From: Bryobacterales bacterium
GTDB lineage: Bacteria; Acidobacteriota; Terriglobia; Bryobacterales; Bryobacteraceae
DNA length: 6,713 nt
Assembly: GCA_003487005.1 (NCBI GenBank)
Contig: DNFG01000430.1
Span: 1 to 6,713, forward strand
Reading direction: 5' to 3'
Positions within the stretch are counted from its first letter, which is position 1. The number at the start of each line of letters is the position of its first letter. The notes under the pieces were generated by a model, which saw nothing but the letters and a program-made list of their open reading frames with translations, was not told the DNA's origin and searched no databases. Below are positions 1-5,135 of the stretch, piece by piece. A program made the position numbers and the translations under genes.

Positions 1-36
1 ATCCAGACCCGCGACGGCGGCCTGCCGCTTCTCCGC
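1..36 (+). repeat. Direct repeat copy A at window edge (33/36 identical to 108-143)
   Basis: The first 24 bases are identical to 108-131 and the match continues to base 36 with three mismatches (positions 25, 30 and 31). The offset is 107 bp, which is not a multiple of three. This copy would read IQTRDGGL in frame 1, while the gene itself runs in frame 3. It is either an assembly artefact at a contig end or a small out-of-frame duplication. Confidence 0.75.
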
Positions 37-413
37 ACACGCTGTATTGGACACACGACCGGGGGTACCTGATCGTGAGTCAGGACCGTGCGCTCGCCGC
101 TCAGGCGATCCAGACCCGCGACGGCGGCCTGGCGCTGGTCCGCTCCGCCCGCTTCGTGCAGCAACTGCCGGCGACCGGGTCGATGCACCATTCGGCATTC
201 ATCTGGGTGAATCCCGAAGGGCCGATCGCCGACGTCGCGCAACTGCTCTCGGACGGCACGCTCAAGGCGCTGTTGCAGAATTCCGAGCCGGTTTTGATCA
301 CATTGGACGGGGAAACGGAACGAATTCGCGCCGCGAGCCGTACTCGATTGATGAACCTGGTTCTCGGACTGACGATGACCGCCCATACTCACACAAATGC
401 CACCAGTCATTGA
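3..413 (+). CDS. C-terminal part of a DUF3352-like hypothetical protein (5' end outside window)
   Basis: The frame is open from position 3 to the TGA at 411-413, so the gene starts upstream of the window. A GTG at 75 is possible as a start, but credible protein lies before it: PHTLYWTHDRGYLIVSQDRA (about 33-92) reads as a beta-strand followed by the 'dGYLvvs.dra' pattern I associate with DUF3352-type proteins. After it come a helix (ALAAQAIQTRDGG), an S..F...LP segment (SARFVQQLPATG), a strand (HHSAFIWVNPEG) and a final ITLDGETERIRAASRT strand pair, matching the end of that family. These proteins are usually predicted to be exported or membrane-anchored and have no known biochemical role. The gene overlaps the following ATPase gene by 17 bp, so it probably belongs to the transporter operon and could be an accessory envelope protein. 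The first 36 bases are suspect because they nearly duplicate 108-143 in another frame, so the N-terminal residues before about position 33 should not be trusted. The family call is moderate. Confidence 0.6.
   Translation, partial: PDPRRRPAASPHTLYWTHDRGYLIVSQDRALAAQAIQTRDGGLALVRSARFVQQLPATGSMHHSAFIWVNPEGPIADVAQLLSDGTLKALLQNSEPVLITLDGETERIRAASRTRLMNLVLGLTMTAHTHTNATSH
108..143 (+). repeat. Direct repeat copy B, inside the DUF3352-like gene
   Basis: This partner of the edge copy encodes IQTRDGGLALVR in the working frame of the gene. It fits its protein context on both sides, so it is the copy most likely to be authentic. Confidence 0.75.
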
Positions 414-1386
414 ACTCGATCAATTGCGAGTCCGCCTCGGGCGGCGGGAGATCCTGAAGGGGCTCTCCTGCCGCCTCGGCGTCTCAGGCTCAGGGAAGGC
501 GATCGGCCTGCTCGGGCCCAACGGAGCGGGCAAATCGACGCTCATTCAGGCGCTGCTCGGCTTCCACAAGCCTTCGGGCGGCGGCGCGCGGGTGCTGGGA
601 TTCGACTGCCGGACCCAGCCTCGTGAAGTGAAAGCGCGCATCGGCTACATGCCGGAAAACGAGACACTCATTGCCAACGTGACCGCCGTGTCGTTCCTGC
701 GGCTGATGGGCGAACTTTCGGGCCTGCCCGCGGAGGCGGCGCTGGAAAAGGCGCACGAGACGCTCTTCCATGTCGGCCTCGGCGAAGCGCGGTACCGGCC
801 TCTGGGTACCTACTCGCTCGGCATGAAACAGATGGCGAAGCTCGCGCAGGCTATTATCCACGGTCCGGAACTGGTGATCCTGGATGAACCAACCAATGGC
901 CTTGACCCGGCCGCCCGGCGCCGGATGCTGACGCTGATTCGCGAGATGAAGCAGGACCACGGGATGAACATCGTGCTCTGTTCGCATCTGCTGCGCGATG
1001 TCGAAGAGGTCTGCGACGAGGCCGTGATTCTGAAGGACGGCCAGATCGTCCATCACGCCGACCTCGAAGCGGAGCGGCAGTCGAACAAGCGGTTTGTTGA
1101 GTTGGAAGTGGCCGGCGATGACAGCGGACTGGCCGCCGCGCTGCGGGAAATGGGTGTCGAATCCATTCGCGAGGGTGATGGCCGCTGGCGGATGGTGCTG
1201 CCGCCGGGCGTCGAGATCGACGCGCTCTGGCGGATCATCGCCGCGCTCGATTTGCGGGTGCATAAGCTGACCCACCGGCGCGACACGCTCGAAGAGATCT
1301 TCCTGAAGGCCGTCGGCCATCTGCCCTCCGGCGCCGCGGCGGCACCGGAGCAACCCGAGGAGGTGGCCGCCGATGGCCGTCTATAA
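397..1386 (+). CDS. ABC transporter ATP-binding protein (ABC-2 exporter type), first pair
   Basis: This 329-residue cytoplasmic ATPase should power the permease encoded directly after it. Visible motifs are Walker A GPNGAGKST (40-48), a Q-loop position holding Glu (YMPEN, E87) as in many CcmA/DrrA-type exporter ATPases, a degenerate signature YSLGMKQ (139-145), Walker B LVILDEP (159-165), D-loop GLD (168-170) and the switch histidine in CSH (H197). Residues about 230-305 form a C-terminal extension of the DUF4162 kind common in ABC-2 ATPases, followed by a low-complexity Ala/Glu/Pro tail. A second P-loop-like string, GVSGSGK (28-34), sits just before the real Walker A but lacks the Ser/Thr and is probably chance. 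The ATG at 397 overlaps the upstream gene by 17 bp and has no obvious Shine-Dalgarno, so translation may depend on coupling. The fold call is secure; the substrate is unknown. Confidence 0.95.
   Translation: MPPVIELDQLRVRLGRREILKGLSCRLGVSGSGKAIGLLGPNGAGKSTLIQALLGFHKPSGGGARVLGFDCRTQPREVKARIGYMPENETLIANVTAVSFLRLMGELSGLPAEAALEKAHETLFHVGLGEARYRPLGTYSLGMKQMAKLAQAIIHGPELVILDEPTNGLDPAARRRMLTLIREMKQDHGMNIVLCSHLLRDVEEVCDEAVILKDGQIVHHADLEAERQSNKRFVELEVAGDDSGLAAALREMGVESIREGDGRWRMVLPPGVEIDALWRIIAALDLRVHKLTHRRDTLEEIFLKAVGHLPSGAAAAPEQPEEVAADGRL
1357..1365 (+). promoter_or_regulatory. Shine-Dalgarno GAGGAGGTG for the first permease
   Basis: This purine-rich site lies inside the last codons of the ATPase gene and ends 7 nt before the ATG at 1373. 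It supports that start despite the 14-bp overlap. Confidence 0.8.
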
Positions 1387-2233
1387 ACGCGGATATCAAC
1401 GCTACCGCGGCGAACTCACCGGTCGCTACACCCGCCTGCTGGCCCTGCCGCGCTTCGTGTGGCCGCGGTTGATCGAGCAGCGGATGATCCTGATTGTGCT
1501 GATCGTTTCGCTGTTCTGGCCGCTGGCCTGCATTGGCTTCATTTATGTCTCGAATCACTCCGAACTGTGGTCCGGACTTGGCGGCGATCTTGGAAAATTC
1601 CTTCAGATCGACGGCAAATTCTTCCGCTACTTTATGGACACCCAGGCCGTGATGGCGGTGATTCTGGCCGCGCTAGCCGGTCCCGGCCTGATCGCGCCGG
1701 ATCTGGCGCACAACGGTCTACCGCTCTATTTCTCACGCCCGCTCTCGCGGCTGGACTACGTTCTGGCGCGCCTGTTCACGCTGGTGGCCCTGCTGGCGAT
1801 GGTCACCCTGTTCCCCGCGTTTCTTCTTTTCGCCATGCAGGGCGGATTGGCGGGCATGGGCTGGTTGACCCAGAATTGGCGCTTGCCTTTTGGCGTGTTT
1901 ACCGGATTTACGCTTCATATTCTGCTGGTTTCGCTCGTGGCGCTCGCCTGTTCGGCGTGGGTGAAGTGGCGAACCATCGCCGGTGCGCTCGTCGTCGGAT
2001 TTTTCTTCATCCTGGCGGGCGTCGCGGAGATGTTGAACAACGTACTCGAAGTCACCTGGGGGATTCTGCTCAACCCGGCGCAATCGCTCTACACCGTCTG
2101 GAGCGCCATGCTGGGCGTGGACGCGGGAGAAGGCCCCGGTGCGTGGGCCTGTGTGGCCGGGTTGGCCGTTCTCAGCGCCCTTCTCGGCGTGGTCCTCGAA
2201 AAGAAACTCCGTCCGGTGGAGGTGATCTCGTGA
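1373..2233 (+). CDS. ABC-2 type transporter permease, first pair
   Basis: This 286-residue inner-membrane protein is the likely membrane partner of the preceding ATPase. Hydrophobic segments fit about six helices: roughly 38-59, 92-109, 130-155, 175-196, 201-219 and 255-275. Between the second and third lies LIAPDLAHNGLPLYFSRPLS (107-126), whose 'D...lylsrPlsR..yvl.r' pattern is typical of ABC-2 permeases and marks the cytoplasmic region where the ATPase couples. The N-terminus is basic (KRGYQRYRGE...R), as expected for a cytoplasmic start. The ATG at 1373 is chosen because of the strong ribosome binding site 7 nt upstream and because it precedes the whole conserved region. The gene overlaps its ATPase by 14 bp and the next ATPase by 4 bp. 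Nothing shows what is transported. Confidence 0.9.
   Translation: MAVYKRGYQRYRGELTGRYTRLLALPRFVWPRLIEQRMILIVLIVSLFWPLACIGFIYVSNHSELWSGLGGDLGKFLQIDGKFFRYFMDTQAVMAVILAALAGPGLIAPDLAHNGLPLYFSRPLSRLDYVLARLFTLVALLAMVTLFPAFLLFAMQGGLAGMGWLTQNWRLPFGVFTGFTLHILLVSLVALACSAWVKWRTIAGALVVGFFFILAGVAEMLNNVLEVTWGILLNPAQSLYTVWSAMLGVDAGEGPGAWACVAGLAVLSALLGVVLEKKLRPVEVIS
2218..2227 (+). promoter_or_regulatory. Shine-Dalgarno GGAGGTGATC for the second ATPase
   Basis: These ten bases match the canonical complement of the 16S rRNA 3' end without a mismatch. The GGAGG core ends 7 nt before the GTG at 2230. The site decides the start: the same frame stays open upstream inside the permease gene, but that stretch is only a shadow. 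Confidence 0.85.
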
Positions 2234-3162
2234 GCGCCCCCGAAATCGTCTTTGACGAGGTCTCGAAGTTCTATGGCGAGGTTCTGGGCGTCAATCGCGT
2301 GTCGCTCAGAATCCCTCCGGGCATCACCTCGCTCGTGGGCCCCAACGGGTCCGGCAAGACCACGCTGATGAACCTGATGACCGGCCTCGTCCACCCGGAT
2401 CGCGGTTCGATCACTGTTCGCGGCCTGTCGCCCCGCGATCCTGAGCGCCTGATGCGCCTCACCGGCTATGCTACCCAGTACGACGCTGCCCCGCGCGGCG
2501 CCACCGGCTTCGATTTTGTCGCCACCAGTCTGCTGCTGTGGGGTTACGAACCGCGCGAAGCCCGCCAGCGCGCCGCCGAAGCACTCGAACGGGTCGGACT
2601 GACCGAGGCCGGCCACCGCAAGGTCGCCGCCTACTCGAAGGGAATGCGCCAGCGCGTCCGGCTTGCGCAGGCCGTGGCCCACGACCCCGAGGTGCTGGTC
2701 CTCGATGAGCCGCTGAACGGTCTCGACCCCGTGGTCCGCGCCGAAACCATCGCCCTTTTCCGCGATTTCGCGGCACGCGGCCGCCATGTCCTGCTCTCCT
2801 CCCACGTCCTGCAGGAAGTGGACGTGATCAGCGACCAGGTGGTGTTGATCGCCAACGGCATGGTGGTGGCCGAAGGCCGGATCCGCAATGTCCGCGACGA
2901 AATCGAGGAGCATCCCTCGCAGTTCCTGATCCGCTGTTCCGGCGCTTCGCGCGTGGCTTCGCTGCTGTTCGAGCGCGACCATGTCTCGGAAATCAAGGTC
3001 GTGGACGACCGCCAGGGCCTGCTGGTGATGACCCGCGACCGCAACGAATTCGCCGCCGCCCTGAATGCCATCGCGCTCGCCGGGCATACCATCGAAAGCG
3101 TTCTTCCCGCCGACGAGAACGTGGACGCACTCTACGAATACCTGATCGGAGCCCAGCGATGA
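2230..3162 (+). CDS. ABC transporter ATP-binding protein (ABC-2 exporter type), second pair
   Basis: This 310-residue ATPase starts at a GTG whose GTGA overlaps the permease stop by 4 bp. The motif set is complete: Walker A GPNGSGKTT (37-45), Q-loop glutamine Q83 in ATQYD, signature YSKGMRQR (135-142), Walker B VLVLDEP (155-161), D-loop GLD (164-166) and switch histidine H192 in SSH. Residues about 230-310 are a regulatory-type C-terminal extension ending in VDALYEYLIGAQR. It differs clearly from the first ATPase (Gln rather than Glu in the Q-loop, no Ala/Pro tail), so the two are diverged paralogues rather than a recent copy. It probably serves the permease that overlaps its end, though a mixed complex of two ATPases and two permeases is equally possible from sequence alone. 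The substrate is unknown. Confidence 0.95.
   Translation: MSAPEIVFDEVSKFYGEVLGVNRVSLRIPPGITSLVGPNGSGKTTLMNLMTGLVHPDRGSITVRGLSPRDPERLMRLTGYATQYDAAPRGATGFDFVATSLLLWGYEPREARQRAAEALERVGLTEAGHRKVAAYSKGMRQRVRLAQAVAHDPEVLVLDEPLNGLDPVVRAETIALFRDFAARGRHVLLSSHVLQEVDVISDQVVLIANGMVVAEGRIRNVRDEIEEHPSQFLIRCSGASRVASLLFERDHVSEIKVVDDRQGLLVMTRDRNEFAAALNAIALAGHTIESVLPADENVDALYEYLIGAQR
3148..3151 (+). promoter_or_regulatory. Shine-Dalgarno GGAG for the second permease
   Basis: GGAG sits within the second ATPase gene, 7 nt before the ATG at 3159. It supports coupled translation through the ATGA overlap. Confidence 0.65.
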
Positions 3163-4247
3163 CCCTCAACTTCCGCTCCCGCCAAATCTGGACGATCGCG
3201 CGCCTCGAACTGCGCCGGGTCTTTTTTTCCAGGCGCTCATTCTGGGTCTATGGGCTCGCGCTGTTCCCTCTCTTGATTTTTGTCATGCAGACGATTGCCG
3301 TCGAATACCAGAAGCGCACGCTCTCGGCGGTCAACACCATTTCGCCAGCCCTGATGGACTCGGTCCGCGAGGGCGAGCGCGTTGAAGCCGTTCTTGAACG
3401 TCTTGGCAAGCCCTCCCGGGATCGCGAATATTCCTTCCGCCGGCGCGAGCGCGACGGGGAAGAGGAGGTGAGGATCCACAACCGGCAACTTCACTACTGG
3501 GACGGCCAGCGCCGCGCCAACCTCATTTTTCAGGAAGGGGTGTTGCAGAACATCCACATTCGCCAACTCGTCTCAATCGATCTCCAGCGCCTCATGTACA
3601 ACGGCGTGTTCCACTACTATTACCTGAAACTCGCCATCTTCTTCGGCTGTCTCGGCATCTTCATGAATCTGTTCCGCGGTGAGATGCTCGACAAGACGCT
3701 GCACTTCTGGCTGCTGGCTCCGGCCCGCCGCGACGTGCTGCTGGCGGGCAAGTATCTGGCCGGTCTGCTGGCTGCCTCGGTGATCTTCGGCACCGGCGCC
3801 GCGCTCACCTACGGAGCCATGCTCTGGCCCGTGGAATCGGCCGAGGTTCGGACCTTCTTCGCCGGTCCCGCCCTCGAGCAGATGCTGCGCTACTCGGCCG
3901 CCGCGCTGCTGGCCTGCCTCGGTTATGGCAGCGTGTTCCTCGCCGCAGGTCTGCTGGTCCGCAATCCGATCATTCCGGCGGTCGTCCTGTTGATGTGGGA
4001 GAGCGCCAACGGTTTTCTGCCCGCGGTGCTGCAGAAGCTCAGCGTATTGCACTATGTCCAGTCGCTGTGCCCGATGCCCGCGCCGGTGGAGGAGGGTACA
4101 CCGGCGCTGGTCCGGATGTTCCTCGCGCCCGCACCCGCCACATCGTGGCCGCTCGCTGTGCTGGGTCTGTGTTCGCTCACCGCCGCGATCCTCTACCTCG
4201 CCGCACAGGCTGTCAAACGGCTCGAAATCAACTATGGTGGCGATTAA
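3159..4247 (+). CDS. ABC-2 type transporter permease with a periplasmic insert, second pair
   Basis: This 362-residue membrane protein begins with a short basic cytoplasmic stretch ending in RRVFFSRRS, then a first hydrophobic helix at about 28-47. A hydrophilic region follows (about 48-150) before further membrane segments at roughly 153-172, 195-222, 245-266, 270-287 and 330-351. The loop after the second helix, NLFRGEMLDKTLHFWLLAPA (170-189), is the typical coupling region of ABC-2 permeases. The hydrophilic region holds VEAVLERLGKPSRDREY (75-91), then a charged strand and LHYWDGQRRANLIFQEGVLQ (111-130). Its layout resembles the BamE/SmpA pattern 'V...lG.P ... Y ... l.F..G.l'. That is my reading of a pattern, not a search result. 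The ATGA overlap with the upstream ATPase is 4 bp, and the TAA stop overlaps the convergent methyltransferase stop. Confidence 0.9.
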   Translation: MTLNFRSRQIWTIARLELRRVFFSRRSFWVYGLALFPLLIFVMQTIAVEYQKRTLSAVNTISPALMDSVREGERVEAVLERLGKPSRDREYSFRRRERDGEEEVRIHNRQLHYWDGQRRANLIFQEGVLQNIHIRQLVSIDLQRLMYNGVFHYYYLKLAIFFGCLGIFMNLFRGEMLDKTLHFWLLAPARRDVLLAGKYLAGLLAASVIFGTGAALTYGAMLWPVESAEVRTFFAGPALEQMLRYSAAALLACLGYGSVFLAAGLLVRNPIIPAVVLLMWESANGFLPAVLQKLSVLHYVQSLCPMPAPVEEGTPALVRMFLAPAPATSWPLAVLGLCSLTAAILYLAAQAVKRLEINYGGD

Positions 4248-5038
4248 ACCGCCCGTTTTGTCGCCTTCACGGCCTGAAAACAGGCCGTGAACCGCCGCGT
4301 TGGCAGCCGGCCCAGGAGCGAAAACATCCATAACAGCGCCCGGACCAGCGGGTCGCCGCTCCGCCCCAGAGTGCGGTCGATCGCCACGAACAGAGCTGTC
4401 GAAACCAACCGCGGATTGTGGATGATCCAGTCGCGATCTTCCACGTGCAACCCCGCTTCCTCCAGGTCCCGGCACAACCGCCCGATCAGGGGACTGTACC
4501 CGATGGGAAATGGGGCGCCCGGCCGTTGTGTCAGCCAGCGCAGCGGGTGAAACAATGGGTTCCAGGGGTTGTCCAGCGTCAGCACCAGCCTTCCGCCAGG
4601 CCGCAGCATCCGGGCCAGGGCCTTCAACGATTCGACGAAATCCTCCCGGGTGGCGAAATGGTCGAGCGTCGAAGTCGAGATCACCAGATCCAGGCACCCG
4701 TCCGCGAAGCCCGGCCTGCGGATGTCCATGGCCACCAGACCCCGCGCGAGTCCCGGGTTCCGGCGCGCGGCGGCGCGAGCCGTGGTGAATGCGGCGTCCA
4801 TGCCGAGAATCATCCCGGCATTGGGCGCGACGTCCGCGAGCACCCGGTCGCCCCCGAAGGCCTCTTCAAACAGGTCCGTCTTCAACACCCGCAACGGCCG
4901 CAATCCCGTCGTCCAACGCCGGATCAAATCCAGATGAATGGCGCGCTTCTGTCCCGCCACGAGTGGATGAAGGTACCAGGACGGCCGCTCCCGGCTGCCC
5001 AGTTCTTCCCACGTCTGATGTTCGGTTTCCAGGATCAA
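4244..5038 (-). CDS. Class I SAM-dependent methyltransferase
   Basis: This 264-residue protein has a Methyltransf_11-like core. The usual glycine-rich motif I is not recognisable; in its place is VLKTDLFEEAFGGD (51-64), then VLADVAPNAGMILGMDAA (66-83), where D81 is in the position that normally binds the SAM ribose. AMDIRRPGFADGCLDLVIS (103-121) covers the next strand and motif II region. STLDHF (123-128) and MLRPGGRLVLTLDNP (144-158) are the conserved late motifs. A hydrophobic stretch near the C-terminus (about 231-245, LVRALLWMFSLLGRL) could touch the membrane. The start is uncertain: TTG at 5038 is the first start codon after an in-frame TAG at 5048-5050, and it has only GGGA directly against it. 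No ATG follows until well into the protein. The substrate is unknown; lipid, quinone or small-molecule methylation would all fit. The gene converges on the ABC operon and diverges from the photolyase gene. Confidence 0.85.
   Translation of the reverse strand: MILETEHQTWEELGSRERPSWYLHPLVAGQKRAIHLDLIRRWTTGLRPLRVLKTDLFEEAFGGDRVLADVAPNAGMILGMDAAFTTARAAARRNPGLARGLVAMDIRRPGFADGCLDLVISTSTLDHFATREDFVESLKALARMLRPGGRLVLTLDNPWNPLFHPLRWLTQRPGAPFPIGYSPLIGRLCRDLEEAGLHVEDRDWIIHNPRLVSTALFVAIDRTLGRSGDPLVRALLWMFSLLGRLPTRRFTACFQAVKATKRAV
4266..4291. terminator. Perfect 11-bp inverted repeat between convergent genes, possible bidirectional terminator
   Basis: TTCACGGCCTG (4266-4276) and CAGGCCGTGAA (4281-4291) are exact reverse complements around a 4-nt loop (AAAA, or TTTT on the other strand). 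The hairpin begins 18 nt after the permease stop and lies inside the last codons of the methyltransferase gene. Neither side has a run of T after the stem, so it is not a textbook intrinsic terminator. A weaker structure lies next to it: GGCGA (4239-4243) pairs with TCGCC (4261-4265), enclosing AAAC/GTTT (4246-4249 with 4255-4258). The position between converging transcripts makes a stop or transcript-stabilising role likely. Confidence 0.55.
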
Positions 5039-5055
5039 TCCCGAAGACTAACGAA

Positions 5056-5073
5056 TTGCGCATGCATCCGCAA
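5056..5073. promoter_or_regulatory. Near-perfect 18-bp palindrome in the divergent spacer, candidate operator
   Basis: TTGCGCATGCATCCGCAA pairs at 8 of its 9 symmetric positions; the only mismatch is the C/C pair at 5061 and 5068. It lies in the 97-bp spacer between divergent genes, 17 nt before the methyltransferase start and about 62 nt before the photolyase start. The symmetry suits a dimeric repressor or activator acting on one or both genes. I could not place convincing -35/-10 boxes on either strand. The spacer also holds CATCC four times (from 5065, 5076, 5090 and 5123). Confidence 0.4.
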
Positions 5074-5135
5074 CCCATCCGACCCCGCCCATCCATTCGT
5101 CCACCGGTCCGGCTCGCGGCTGCATCCATACAGTT

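Noticed and set aside
478..498. Second P-loop (GVSGSGK) just before Walker A in the first ATPase
   Set aside because: It lacks the Ser/Thr after Lys and lies in the strand before the real Walker A; most likely chance composition.
490..1353. Long minus-strand open frame opposite the first ATPase gene
   Set aside because: The plus strand encodes a complete motif-bearing ABC ATPase; the reverse frame has no recognisable domain and is expected in GC-rich DNA.
1459..2229. Upstream in-frame extension of the second ATPase through the permease gene
   Set aside because: The extension is basic low-complexity sequence inside another gene; the GTG at 2230 has an ideal Shine-Dalgarno and gives a normal ATPase N-terminus.
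2089..3087. 332-codon minus-strand open frame opposite the second ATPase gene
   Set aside because: It mirrors a well-supported ATPase, and its product is rich in His/Gln/Gly without a fold signature.
3573..4697. 374-codon minus-strand open frame spanning the second permease and part of the methyltransferase gene
   Set aside because: It crosses two real genes in wrong frames and shows no domain; it is a GC-driven shadow.
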